A stretch of DNA of 64,000 nucleotides, from positions 494,001 through 558,000 of the forward strand of contig JAKOGI010000449.1 in assembly GCA_029747015.1 (NCBI GenBank), written 5' to 3'. This DNA is from Carnegiea gigantea. Lineage: Eukaryota > Streptophyta > Magnoliopsida > Caryophyllales > Cactaceae. The notes below the pieces were generated by a model. The model worked only from the letters and a program-made list of their open reading frames with translations, was not told where the DNA came from and made no database searches. Shown here piece after piece: positions 11,809-23,182 of the stretch. The position numbers and the translations under genes are program-made. The first letter of the stretch is position 1, and every line of letters starts with the position of its first letter.

Positions 11809-12267
11809 GGCCCTGATCTTTTCGTTGGTAAATCAAAATTTACCAATCTCGACCAACTTCAACCCACATCAACCCACATCAACTCATTTCACGAACTTTA
11901 ATAAAAAATATCAACTTCAACACACTTTCCACTATTTTAACCAACTTTTATCCATCATACAAAAAAAAATTTAACCTACTTTAACCTACTTCAACCCACT
12001 TCCCACTATTTCAGCCAACAACGACTCATCATACAAAAATAAATTCTACTTTAACGAACTTCAGCCTACTTTAACCTACTTCAATATACTTTTTTAACCA
12101 ACTTCTACTCAGCATACCCCAAAAAAAAAAATTCAACCCACTTTAACCAACTTTAACCTAGTTCAACTAACTTCAACCCACTTCAACTTACTTCAACTCA
12201 TTTCTACCAATCCAAACTAACTTCATCCATTTATCAACTCATATTTCCCAACGAAAAGAGCAGACTC
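11809..12267. mobile_element. Nested miniature inverted-repeat element
   Basis: Left end GGCCCTGATCTTTTCGTTGG; right end on the minus strand GAGTCTGCTCTTTTCGTTGG. The 3 bp TCA flanks both sides (11806-11808 and 12268-12270). The termini are the same family as the outer element, so one member jumped into another. The interior is an unusual run of short related words. No coding capacity. Superfamily PIF/Harbinger is inferred from terminal sequence and duplication length. Confidence 0.75.
11835..12235. repeat. Degenerate short tandem repeat of ACTTCAACCC-like words
   Basis: Nearly the whole interior of the nested element consists of repeated CTTCAACC, CTTTAACC and CATCAACC words about 10-11 bp apart, interrupted by A-rich breaks near 11955-11975, 12030-12045 and 12115-12135. 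The strand is strongly C-rich and G-poor. It looks like internal expansion of a decamer. Confidence 0.7.
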
Positions 12268-12985
12268 TCAGTACATGAAAAATAATCATTTGCAATTTGT
12301 GTGAAGAACTTGCAATATTTTATTACTAACGCACATGAAAAAAAATATATGCTCAAAATACAAGCACAATACATCTGCACTTCTTATCGCGAATTACAAA
12401 CAACGCCAAAAAAATTTACACATTCTTTCATTATATTGGAAAAAAAACATATGCAACTTCTATCAAGAATTACGATAAACAAAAAAATAAATCTGTTACA
12501 CATACAGCAGCAACCATCCACGCTTTGATAACCTATAACAAATATTTTGTAACCAACGCCCAAAAAAAAAAAAAAATTAAGCACCCCTTTCATATACAGA
12601 ATCAAACCCAAAATATCTACCAATCACAAATAACTAGCATTTACTTAACAACGCAGAAAAAAAAATATTATTTCTTTAATATACATAACAAAAATTACTC
12701 ATCCACAATTTCCGGTACGACTAACAAATATTTTCATAATATCTAAAAAATAAATAAAACTTTTCATAATTGTTATCGAACTATTCGTACATACAATTAC
12801 ATAAATTATAATAATTTTCAAAATATGAAAAATAATAGTTATATATAGGAGTGCGAAGGAGTGAGTGAAGTGGGAAGAGTGATATTTTTTTTTAAGCGTG
12901 AGAAGATGTAGGAAGAGGGAGAAAGGAGTGGGTGGAAGCGAGAAGGAGTGAGATGAATTCATTTAACCACGAAAAGAACATGATT

Positions 12986-15790
12986 TAGGTCTCACAAATC
13001 GGATTCTTCACCAAAAAAACAAAAACAAAAAAAAAAAAAAAGAGAGAGAGATTCTTTGCAAGGTTACCAGCATTTCATCAAAACCACTACGATTAGACAA
13101 TTTTTTAAACTTCTGATGATAATTGATTCAAGCAATTGTTTCAGAGAGCATCTCCAGACTACATGGGGTTAGACAAGTAGTTAGGAATGCCATCTCCTTT
13201 TCAAGCAGTTAATTCTCATGGTGCATTGAAGGGCAAAACATAAGAAGCATTTTCCATTCAACGGCCGATCACAACATTCATCTTGTACATGGTTCACAGC
13301 ATTACATGGGCAATTAGTGAGAACAGCAGAAAGCAAAAGACAACTACAATCTCTTGCCTAAAAACAGAAGAAAACTGTATATCAGAACATCCAGAAAATG
13401 GAGCTAACTCAATTTAACATGACAATATGTATTTGCGAATTCATTGACACAACACGCAGAAATATTATTTTGTTGCCTTCACACAATTGCTCCAGTGGTA
13501 CAAATGACACATAAAAACGAGAACAAAAGCAGCACAAAATAATATGCATCGAGTTAGAAACATATACAATTGACTTGGCAGATGGATCCCTTAGTTTTGC
13601 GTTTTGGTTTTGGATTGGCAGTCATCTGTTTATAGTTATAAATCTAAACTGGCACAAAGTCTTCCATTGATGAATAAATTGCAGCCATCAGAGTTAAGAA
13701 CATCTGTTTTATAATTCTTAATGTAGGCAAGGGATGAGACATTAAGACCAAGATGTACCACAAAAGGAAAATTTTCAACGGCATAGCCTAGGGTTCTATG
13801 AACTTACAACAAGATGGCCCAAAGCTTGCATGATATCGCAAACATAACCTATGTTACAGAACTGACCACAATCCACGTTTTCAGTCACAGAAAATGAAAA
13901 GAATCAAGTCCTGCTTCAACCAAAAAATTGGCATTTCAAGGGAGAAAGTTGAAACCATTCTGGCAGCTGAAAGAACAAGGACCAATGCCTCCCACTTTTT
14001 ATTGAAAGAATACTGCTCTGATAAGGCAAAATGGTACATTTGACATTTACAACAATCATATACATGAATTTTGCTGAATTTTGGAGAAGGGCACCACCAA
14101 AGCATAGAGGCACTGAATTACTTTGGTGCAATGTCACAGAACCGCAAGCTAAAATAAAACTTTTCCTAAAAGAAAATTAGACAACCTATTCCGGTATTGT
14201 GCAATACAAGATGGATCGCAAACGTTGTCCTATTAACATGAAATACATGCTGCATATTAAGGTAGAAATCATACTCGTAGCATTCACAGAAAACAATACA
14301 AGAAAATAAAGCATGTTATGACAAGCCTGAAAGTAAACCACAAGCATCTAAACTCCTGCTCAAATTCAGGGGTTCCCACAAAAAGTGTGCTGAAGTACAA
14401 TCTAAACAAAGAGTCAAGCCATCCCTCTATTCAAAATAATAAATCAAAATTAGCACAAAGTCTTCGAATGATGAATCAATTGCAACCATCATGGTTTAGA
14501 GCATCTACAATCTACCCTAGGGTTCTCAACACTGGGGAGGGATGAGAACAAAATATGCCACAAAATGGAGGTTTCACTGGGGTAGCCTAAGGTTCAAGGA
14601 AATCACAACGAGATAGACCAAGGCTTCCATGATATCACAAACATAAACAATTGCTTCAAATACAGTATCAAGTAGAACCGCTTGGGGAACATGATATCTA
14701 AACATTTTACCAACAGAATATAATCCAAATTTTCAATCATAGAAAATACGAGCAACCAATTTCTGCTTCAACCAAAAAAATGGTGCTCCTTGGGAAAAAA
14801 GAAATGAAGCCATTTTGGCATTTGAGATTGAAATTAAACAAAGACTTTTAAAAACAAGAAAAAGGACCAATGGGCTTCTAAAGCACTATTTTGGCAAGCC
14901 TTTCATTTAAATTAAAAAAAATTGAAAGAATATTGTTTTGGGAAGGTAGAAATACAGTCCACATTTTGAACAATCAGACGCATGAATTTCACCAAGGGAG
15001 ACGACCTTCAACATATACAAGCTCTGAGATACCATGCTTAATGCCATCGACTCACAAGCTAAAGTGCTAAACTAAAATTTTCCTTGCAAGAAAATCAGAC
15101 AACCTATTTTGGACTCTTCTAATACTGGATGGAGTATCAGTTTCACATCCCTGAAAGCTATCCCAAAAATACATGCTACATATGAAGCGCAACTTGTCAG
15201 AAACTCATGAGAAGAAAAAAGCTGCTAAAAAAGTAGATCCCTAGTCTAAAAGTCAAATTGCTTGTTCAACACAGAAAGTGTAACAAAGCTCATTGTGGAT
15301 CATCCCTACAGAACAAGCATACAATAAAAAGACCCCTACTAAGCACTCTCTTCTACACCCCAGCTCAATTTGTCAATCCATCAAACATTGCAGAATGCAG
15401 ACTAGACGAATTTCCCAGATATCATACAGGTTCACTTTTTATGGACTGCTACCCCCTACTTAAACTGTAAACGTTGCGCAGCTAGGGTCACTTTTTATAT
15501 ACTAACCCAGATATTACTTATTAGCAATCCAATCCACATCCAAAGCCCGCATACTCCAACAACCAAAATTCACCCCCCCCCCAAAAACCAAAAAAAACCA
15601 AATTCTAACTCAAACATAACAGACAATCAGAAACATTAGTACACTTCAATCACACACCACAATTGATAATTTCTTTTTAATCATAGATAACATACAACAT
15701 AAAAAGCACCTTGATCATCAAGTCAAGACACAACAAGAAGCCCCTACACAGCTGGGGGCCAAAGATTCTAAATTTACACGAGTACAGCCA
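12986..15790. other. Non-coding region downstream of the steroid-binding gene
   Basis: No protein domain is recognisable in any frame; open frames here are short. Short homopolymers occur (A run and GA run near 13019-13051, C run near 15575). The main structure is an old direct duplication, listed separately. The region may include distal 3' sequence of the gene at 16014-16313 or simply intergenic DNA. Confidence 0.55.
13645..15188. repeat. Old direct duplication, two copies of about 0.6-0.75 kb
   Basis: Copy A spans about 13645-14262 and copy B about 14447-15188. Shared words occur in the same order: GCACAAAGTCTTC, GCA/GCAA-CCATCA, CCTAGGGTTCT, CTGCTTCAACCAAAAAA, AGGACCAATG, AATCAGACAACCTATT-like and ATACATGCT-CATAT. 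The spacing grows from about 800 to about 925 bp, so copy B has gained insertions. No coding frame is conserved between copies. Confidence 0.75.
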
Positions 15791-15791
15791 T

Positions 15792-15797
15792 TTTATT
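15792..15797 (-). terminator. Possible polyadenylation signal for the steroid-binding gene
   Basis: AATAAA reads on the minus strand about 217 bp past the stop codon at 16014. The distance fits a plant 3' untranslated region, but single hexamers are frequent in AT-rich DNA. Confidence 0.3.
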
Positions 15798-16013
15798 GGC
15801 TAAAGCACTCCAGTCTCAACAATCTGTCACTATTCCGATAGGTGATAACCCATCAACAACACAGGCACCACAACATCCAGCAACATACAATATGCGATAA
15901 TATTAAACCGAAATTCAAATTATACAGATAAAGCATATGGCTAAATCCACGAAATCACAAACAAAGAGCATCACGTGCCCACAAATCCATCCAATTACAG
16001 GCATAATTAAATG

Positions 16014-16313
16014 TTAAACAACACGACCGACGACAGGGTACTTAGCTTCGAACTTCTTCTCCCAATCAGCAAGAACGCCAAGCTCCTTCTCAGTGAGGCC
16101 ATCGAGGGAAGGGACGACATCATCGTCGTTCTTGCTCATCTTGGCAAGAGCACGGCTGGCGTCTTTGCCGGCGAACATGGCGTAAGGGCCGCCGGGGCCG
16201 TAGAAGGACTTGCCAGTGGTGACGTCGAAGACACGGCCTTTGATTGCTACGTAAATGGGCTTCGATGGATCGCTTCCATCGTACTGCTTCAGCAGCTGTG
16301 GGGTGAACTCCAT
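16014..16313 (-). CDS. Small membrane-steroid-binding-protein-like protein (cytochrome b5-like domain)
   Basis: This 99-residue protein is a complete cytochrome-b5-like heme/steroid-binding domain of the MAPR family, closest in memory to the ~100-residue Arabidopsis 'probable steroid-binding protein 3'. Visible signatures: MEFTPQLLKQYDG at the N-terminus, PIYVAIKGRVFDV (19-31), SFYGPGGPY (36-44), MFAGKDASRALA (46-57), and a C-terminal WEKKFEAKYPVVG (84-96). Y38, Y44 and the K91-Y92 pair line up with residues of the animal homologue PGRMC1 implicated in heme binding. No N-terminal membrane segment is present, unlike the longer MSBP1/2, so a soluble or peripheral protein is likely. The ATG at 16313 fits the family start and a G at +4; the frame is open further upstream but without an ATG. 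No intron or stop interrupts it. Confidence 0.95.
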   Translation of the reverse strand: MEFTPQLLKQYDGSDPSKPIYVAIKGRVFDVTTGKSFYGPGGPYAMFAGKDASRALAKMSKNDDDVVPSLDGLTEKELGVLADWEKKFEAKYPVVGRVV

Positions 16314-16400
16314 TGAAGAAGTTGGATGCTGGGGTTTTGCCAATTTCACGAGAGTAAAAATACTGGGACGGGATGATGGATGTCCGCTAAATTTTTAGGT

Positions 16401-16413
16401 GGATTTTTTAATA
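16401..16413 (-). promoter_or_regulatory. Weak TATA-box candidate of the steroid-binding gene
   Basis: TATTAAAAAATCC reads on the minus strand about 88-100 bp before the start codon, which would leave a short leader. The motif is AT-rich and not a perfect TATA box; support is position only. Confidence 0.25.
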
Positions 16414-16458
16414 CCACCACTCCACGGCCTTGGCTCGCCCAATTGCCACGCTCTACAG

Positions 16459-17016
16459 TCTACAATGTAAAATCGGTTAATCGAAGTTTCGAAAGTTAGT
16501 TATTCAATTTTTTTATTAAAAAAATTGCGAACCGCAACTGAACTAAAAATTTCGATTAACCGAAAATTTCAGTTCATCTAAAACCCGAACCGTAACCGAA
16601 TCGAAAATTTCGGTTAACCGATTTTTGGGTTCGGTTAACCGATTTTTCCGTTCGGTTACCAGTTAACCGTTTACAAATAATTAAAAAACTTATATTTTCA
16701 TATCTACATTTTTCTTTTTTTATGTTCAAATTCTTTCTATAAAAATTAAACTTTGATTACCATTTATAAATAATAAAAAAGTACACTTTCTTACCTAATT
16801 TTTTAATTTTTTATCTATAATTTTTAAAAAATAAATTTATTTTCGATTCGGTTGAGTCAACCGAATTTTTAAATAGTCCGAACCGAAAATCCACAAAAAT
16901 TTTCAATTCAATTAAGCGAACCAACTTTTTTTGAAAAATTTGTTCGATTAACTGATTTTTCGATTTGATTTTTTCAATTTTTCGATTTTTGATTTCAGGT
17001 TTTTGTGCACACCCTA
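16459..17016. mobile_element. hAT-like non-autonomous remnant upstream of the gene
   Basis: The right end, read on the minus strand, is TAGGGTGTGCACAAAAACC, a terminus type common in plant hAT elements. The interior is full of direct and inverted GGTTAACCGA and TTCGGTTAACC words, typical subterminal repeats. The left end near 16459 (TACAATGTAAAATCGG) is only vaguely similar and no 8 bp duplication was found, so that end may be decayed. No transposase. Confidence 0.55.
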
Positions 17017-17336
17017 CTGCCTGGCAGAGGGGTTGGAATTGTTGAAATGTGAAAGCAAATCCAGTGCCTTGGAATCTGGGCCAGGTGAAATCTGCATGTC
17101 CATTTCCAGTTTCCACTGCCTTTTCTTCGCCTAAACTGGGTTTGGCCCCCTCCAAAATTCTTCGAAAATAACAAGAGTTTTTGAATGGCAATAATTTCAT
17201 TTTTGAGGATCTTACACGAAAATAACGCAACTTTTAGATTTTGTATCTATTTTTTTAATTTTGAAGATGTTTATTTTTGATATACCTCTATCAACTCAAC
17301 AACTTTTTAACTCATCAATTTGACGAGGTGTTAAAT
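17017..17336. other. Short intergenic stretch, no feature seen
   Basis: This lies between the hAT remnant and the second Copia LTR. It may be part of the original upstream region of the steroid-binding gene. A 139-residue open frame overlapping it runs back through the hAT remnant, has biased composition and no recognisable domain, and is treated as chance. Confidence 0.5.
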
Positions 17337-17740
17337 TGTAGTGGTGATACTAAAGACATGACCCTTGATTGCTACGTGATCTATTAGGATTTACGAATAT
17401 ATAATCTCTTGTCGAGAACTGCATATAAGTAATTGAAATTATGCGACCTTCCTAAATCATTTGAATATCATTAAGATGTCTCTTATTGTTCTCATCAAAT
17501 CATCATATTTTATATTCACAGTTATGACTCATATAGTCATATATCATAATTGGTATACTAGTAAATAGAAATTAATGAGATTTTGTGAATAATCTTCCTC
17601 TTCTCACAAGACTCTTAACCAAATCCAACTCATTTGTCTAGAAATGTCCTACTAGATCAAATCATTCATGGTTCTTTGGCAACACACTAAGATAATGATC
17701 ATTGAATCATGTCTCAAGTCACTAATTGGAGTCATAAGGG

Positions 17741-18062
17741 TAGACCTAGCAAAACTGACCTGAGACCCGAAACCCTAACCGGATGACCCGAACCCATACT
17801 CGACCCGACATCCGAAATAGACTCACCTGAAAGTGGGTCTGAAATGCGAATTGATCCAAACCGAACCATACCTGACTAGAAATGTCCGACGAAGTTGATT
17901 ATTTTTGTATGACAAGCTTATTGGACCAAGAATCAATTCACCTGAAGTTGACCCGTACTGAAATTCACCCGACCCAAATCAAACCGAGCCGACCCGAAAT
18001 ATGACCTGACCCGAAGTTAACCTAACCCGTACCCGAATCGAATGACCATTTTACCAGGTCTA
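17741..18062. mobile_element. 322 bp non-autonomous hAT element
   Basis: The left terminus is TAGACCTAGCAAAACTG and the right terminus, on the minus strand, TAGACCTGGTAAAATGG. The flanking 8 bp are CATAAGGG (17733-17740) and CATGAGGG (18063-18070), one mismatch. An 8 bp duplication plus these ends fits hAT. The interior is rich in GACCCGA and ACCCGAA words on the plus strand, usual subterminal repeats. It belongs to the same terminal family as 46828-48827. Confidence 0.85.
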
Positions 18063-18071
18063 CATGAGGGT

Positions 18072-19390
18072 TGTAAGGATTCACCTTCCCGAGGGTATGA
18101 TTCCCCACGAATGGTCGGGCTAATGTACTAGGTATTTTATATTTTTCTAGAAAATAGATCTATTTCGTTTTCTTTTTATTTGTCATTACACAGTAGGCAT
18201 AATTGCGCTTTTAGGGTCATCTGAGATTTGGCTTTGGACCTGACCAAGGAACCTGGGCAGGTTCTTTGGCGAGGGCCAGGTCCACTTCTCCTAGCTTGGG
18301 CCCTAGCAGTTCCTTCAGCGTAAGCCAGAATCCGGGTGTAGGTCTGATCCAGAAACCGAGTTCCTATGCTAGACCCAAACCTTCATTCTGATTCAGACAG
18401 ATTCTACTGCTAGAATCTGAATTTGTTTTCCCAATTCAACAATGTAGATATCAGATGTAATAATGAATGAACAGAAGCGTTAATCTTTTAACTAATAGAG
18501 TCGCTAGTGAATTTTAGAAAAATTTACAAATCATACCACATTTTGAAGCAGATCATACCAATATGGACAAATTGATGATGCTTCAGAAAGGGTTTTAGAA
18601 AATCCCCCGAACAATCCGTAGTGTGGGGCCATCCTAACTCCTTAGGCTGAAACCAAGGTTCCAGATTCAGGGGCAATGGTATGGTGATGTATGGGATGCG
18701 TCTCGTCACCGCCTATCAACACTAACATCGTCTATTAATCAACACAGGAAATTAAGACTCAAATTATATTACCATACACTCATGCAACAAATTAGGATTA
18801 TTCATGTAATCAAAACACTATATCATCCAAAAGTAAGGGACAAAAAAGGAAATTGTTCAAATTGTCATAGCAACGGGGATGAAACCAACTGAAGATTATA
18901 TCTTTGCCAATCTATAATCCAAAAAATTCAATAAAAGAAGTAAAGAGAAGGTACAGAGTGCTATAAAATGCGCCCTGTGAAAAGCCCTACTTGAATCTTC
19001 TAGGAACCCAACAAAAGGCGCTTTATGAAACTGATTCGATTTCTCTCTCTTAACATTATCTCTCACTTTTAGGAAAGGGATTCTAAATTTCTCATTTTTC
19101 TCTAGCTTTGTGTAGCTCTCAATGGTTTTTCATCGTCCCCTAAACCAAGGGGTCAGCCCCCTTTTTATGAAACTAACTCTATTCCGGTTAAGTTTTATCC
19201 AAATCAGATTGCCTTGTAGACTGGAATTCTAATTAATTAACATAAATTAATTTAATTAGGCACAGAAATTTAGTTTGAGTTAATGTTTGCCTAACTTAGC
19301 CTAATGAGCACAGGTCATGGCTAAAGCGAGAACAGGAACCCGGGAGGGCTCTCGTTCTGGGAACCCGACCGTGCTCACCTAAAGACAAGC
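18072..19390 (-). repeat. Tat 3' LTR, first part
   Basis: This pairs with 44407-45213 and 55179-55710, sharing the same order of words such as GTACTAGGTATTTTATA, the TTCCTTCA block, AATAAAAGAAGTAAAGAGAAG and TTCTCTCTCTTAAC. It is split by the Tekay-like element; the remainder is at 30516-30676. Combined LTR length is about 1.5 kb. Confidence 0.88.
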
Positions 19391-21845
19391 TGTGAAAACC
19401 CTGGAATTTTTTTTATATTTAGATTTATTTTTATTTATAATTATATTGCGATTGACAAACCTACATTCTTGAGCTCGTAGGGATTAATTTTAGGAAATGT
19501 AGCGGTGTACTCGGGAAGTGAGTCAAACGGCCCAAGCAAAGGGGATATTATTTTTCCCGAATGTTCTATTCCCGGAAAAATTCAAGAAGGATGGAAGTGA
19601 GTCAAACGCTAGTATTTAAATGACTCTTGTCCCTCAAGTAAATAAATTTCCCCTCACTCCTCATTTTCTCCCCTCACTCTTCATCTTCCCTCACACTCTC
19701 TCACCTCACGGCCTCTCCCCCCCCCCACCATCCATCTCCCCTACTCTCTCTCACTCACCGTCCATCCCTCTTCTTCTCATGAGCAGCCACTGGTCGCTGC
19801 TGCTACCTGATGCCGCTAGCTGTGCTAAGGCCACTGTCCATCTCACTCCCTCTACCCTCTCTTTGTTCTCTTGGTAAGTACTTCAAGGCCTAGCCTAATT
19901 TGTTGAGTTTTCCATTGTTTCTCTCCCCCCTAAAAAAAAAAAAGCTTAAACTTGGCCATGGAATTTGATGGTTGCACTCTCGTATGACGTCTTTTCAAAT
20001 TTGAACTCTTGGTGGGAGAACTAAAACACCCTACAGTTTTCCCTTTCTTTATTTTTCATTTCAAGGTAAAATATTCGTTTCTACCCTTATGGGTTGGACA
20101 GTTTGGTTGTTTTAGCAATTAGAAGTAATGATATTGTTAGCTAAAAGCGTCGTATGCATGATTTGGGGAGGGTAGGTTCGAATTATGGATGGAAGGAAGG
20201 TTAAAAGTTGAGTTATTGTCACTGTTGGTATATCCAGAAAGTTATCTGACTTTGTGGACTTATTAGCTATAATCAGGATCCCTAAAACTTATAGAAACAT
20301 TTGCGATGGTAAGTCTAGGGCTCTTCTAACTAGGAAATTTTGAATTTCATGAATCGGACTTAAAATGAACAAGTTATGGCCAAAATACTGGGACCACATA
20401 AAACTGGCTGTAACTAGGACAGTTTTGGGATTTATTGAAAAACTAACCCGTTAGACTCAAGTTCGATCAACAGTCAAACACAAAAGTTTACGTTAACAGA
20501 TTGGCCTTTCTCGAATTAGTTTAATCTTAAAAGTTTGACGTTGGGAGTAAAAGTTATGGTCCCGGGAATTTGGGGTTGAAATCTAGGGATAATCTAGAAA
20601 GCTCAAAGTAGCAGTATGTGTGTGGTTTAATATTTATGGCATTCTAAAAATTTATTTGAGGGCTGAAATTGGTTGTTCGGTGTAAGGGGGCGCTTAGGAA
20701 AATTATTAGGGTATAGTGGGCTCGTAAAAGATCGGGCTAAGAGTTGGAACTAACAGAATACTATTATGGGAAATTGTTCTAGGCCAAATTAGCATTCCAA
20801 GCTCAAGCTTAGGCGACGTGTTTTAACAAGTAATAATCATGCCCTAACTTCCCCGAATATCCCTTGAAAACATGCCCGGTGAGTATGCTTGAAAGGTGTT
20901 TGAATGTGTTTTTAATTGATGCTCAGGGGATTTTCCCGGGTAAATGTGTGATGAGGTTTTACCATGATTTTTACTGAAGTGATTGTTCAATTGATATTTG
21001 TATGAGTTTATTTTGAATGTTTTCGTTGCAAAGATAACAATGAAATGTTTCTGGATTAGGATGGGGCCGGGTTCAGCTATGTTCTGGTTAAAGATCGATG
21101 TTAATTCTGAATGTATAAGTAACTTAATGGATCAACGACACTGAGGAGTTATACTCTTATTTTGTTTGAAGGCCATTAGCCTTCCCTGGATAAAAGTGCA
21201 TACATGTTAGCGGCCACTTGCCGCCTTGGGGATGGACGTGGATCAGGTTATAGGTAACCATCCAAATTGAGGGTAGGTCAGGATATAGTTAAACGGCTGC
21301 GTTAAACCCAAATGCAGTTAATGAGACTCAATGAGGTCACTAGGGCCTTTTTTTATCCTGAAACTAAATAAGTGAGACTTAGGTTGTTATATGTTTCATG
21401 TTGAGAATGCGTAAGTACTTTCAACTATTCGTCTTTTTTCCCCACCCCTAAAATGGTTTGAAATGAATTTGTGTGTGTGTTTTGACACTTAGGGGTGGTT
21501 GTTGTTAAGTTTATCTCACTTTTCCAAATATTTTGTTTTTAGGTGAGGTGCATGAGCATGGGATGAGAACTCGATTTAGAGCAAAGCCTTGTCATTTAAG
21601 ATTTGGTTGCAATGAATTAATTTCAGATTAAACTTATTTTAAAGATTGTTGATCAAATTGGACATTGATGTAGTTGTCAGCAGGATTTGAACTTATGCTT
21701 TAATTTGAGAATGAACTATGCATTAATATTTTTGGTTGATACTCAGCCTGGTATTTCCAAAAAGGAAATAAGGCAGTAATGTCCCACTTAGATTCTCTGC
21801 TACCACGTAGGTTAATATTAGTAAATAAAAAGGAATTAAAAAATT
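19391..21845 (+). repeat. 5' LTR of the Tekay-like element
   Basis: It starts TGTGAAAACCC and matches 28087-30515 over its length, including the TAGTATTTAAATGACTCTTG block, which may hold the TATA box, and the CACTCTCTCACCTCACGGCCTC region. The last ~15 bases before the primer site (GGGATGTTACA in the other LTR) are missing here, so its exact end is uncertain. Confidence 0.9.
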
Positions 21846-21852
21846 GGCAAAG

Positions 21853-21871
21853 TAGTATCAGAGCCCAGGTT
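21853..21871 (+). other. Primer binding site of the Tekay-like element
   Basis: TAGTATCAGAGCCCAGGTT differs by one G-to-A change from TGGTATCAGAGC..., the complement of the plant initiator-methionine tRNA 3' end. It sits just after the 5' LTR. Confidence 0.85.
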
Positions 21872-21927
21872 GACTGATCTGAAGGCTCACCTAAAATATT
21901 ATAATCATAAATAACAATTAAAAACTT

Positions 21928-22866
21928 GTGGACCTAAGGACTGCACGGAGCATGGGTGTGGGACGAGAAAAGCGGTATGTCCGCATGTGCTTAATTACTT
22001 GTGAACACGTGTCTGATTTGGACTTGTTAATATATAGGATGAATGAGACCCATCATTGTGGTTGCATGGGTCGTCGTTGCTGCTGGCGGAGGATGGAAAA
22101 GAAACCTGGGGTTGATCTAACTAGCTGCTTAGAACGGATTAAGGAATTTATACATAGGAGATTGGGGGAGATACCAAATGACTGCTTGAGATTTGGGGAC
22201 AACTAGACCCTGTTCTTTTTACTGACCTTCCTGGGTGACCAAGCATGGCATTATAGGATTAATGAGGTTCACCCTAAGACTAGAGTATTCCATTACTACA
22301 ATAGTTGTTGCTTATGTGACTGGGAACCTATAGGAATGAACCTAGTAGAGCTAATGGACCATCTAATAGATGTGGGTCCCTATGATCAACCTTCTACCCT
22401 TGATACCGATGATGAGACCCCACCACCCCTAGTGGGGGAAGATACTGTGGACTCTAACACCATGAAACCCAAACTGCTTGAGGAGGAAGAGTCTGTAAAG
22501 ACAAAAAAGCCTGTGGATGGGGAGGAGAAATTAGGAGAGGAACCTGTTAAGGAGGGGGACCCTAAGGAGGAACCCTTCGAAGAGAAGAATCCCAAAGAAG
22601 ACCCTATGGAAGGGGAAGACCCAGAAGAGGACCCTGAGGAAGGACCATTAGATGAGGATGATTATGAGGAAGATCCTATGGTAGAGGAAGAGCTAGAAGA
22701 GGACTCCGAGGAAGAGCCCGTATAAGAGGAGGATCCTAAGGAAGACCCAGGAGAGGACTCAGTTGAGAAAAAACCCAAGCCTGAAGTTACCGCTGGAAGC
22801 GGGGAAGGTGTAGTAGGATGTACGAGGGTACCTGCCCGATTAATGCCCCTAAGCAGTAGATGCTAG
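21928..22866 (+). pseudogene. Acidic leader reading frame upstream of gag
   Basis: One frame runs through this block with stops at 22204 and 22723. The first part has no recognised domain. The second part is strikingly acidic: repeated EEDP, EEP and PKEDP words over roughly 110 residues, ending in a short basic tail. It lies between the primer site and gag, so it could be an extra leader protein or the N-terminal part of gag. The function is unknown. The preserved frame over about 310 codons, apart from two stops, suggests it once was coding. Confidence 0.55.
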
Positions 22867-23088
22867 AAATTTGCTGGAAGTTATGGTCTTCTGCTTTTAA
22901 AGAATGTACTGTTCTTATCTTTTCTTTTTGCTAGCAAGTATAAACTAGAAAGTTTTGTTAAAATGCTTATATAATGATAGTATTGATGTGTGGAACAGTT
23001 ATAATTTCAAACCTATGCATTAGAGACTTCATTGAGTTACATGGATACAATTGTTTGTTATGATTGGTTGAGAATTATGGAGTTATGT

Positions 23089-23113
23089 TATATATATATA
23101 TATATATATATAT

Positions 23114-23171
<58 letters not shown>

Positions 23172-23182
23172 TATATATATAT
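23089..23182. repeat. AT dinucleotide microsatellite
   Basis: An almost pure TA repeat of about 90 bp, broken by TAGA and TAATA, lies between the acidic leader and gag of the Tekay-like element. Confidence 0.95.

Larger units (their letters stand above)
11415..12985. mobile_element. Miniature inverted-repeat element, PIF/Harbinger-like (outer)
   Basis: The left end reads GGCCCTGTCCTTTTCG and the right end, on the minus strand, AATCATGTTCTTTTCG, continuing into related GTGG/GTTGGG-AAAT words. The base before is TAA; after the right end comes TAG, so a 3 bp target duplication is plausible but imperfect. No transposase is visible, so it is non-autonomous. A second, related element lies inside at 11809-12267. 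The Copia element landed exactly at its left edge. Confidence 0.65.

Noticed and set aside
12301..12962. Several overlapping open frames in the outer MITE.
   Set aside because: They are lysine/asparagine- or phenylalanine-rich translations of AT-rich DNA on both strands.
16011..16316. 101-residue open frame on the plus strand opposite the steroid-binding gene.
   Set aside because: It is the antisense shadow of a highly conserved coding sequence on the minus strand and has no family resemblance.
16314..16349. Extending the steroid-binding protein by 12 residues upstream.
   Set aside because: The upstream codon is GTG rather than ATG, and the family begins at the MEFT methionine at 16313.
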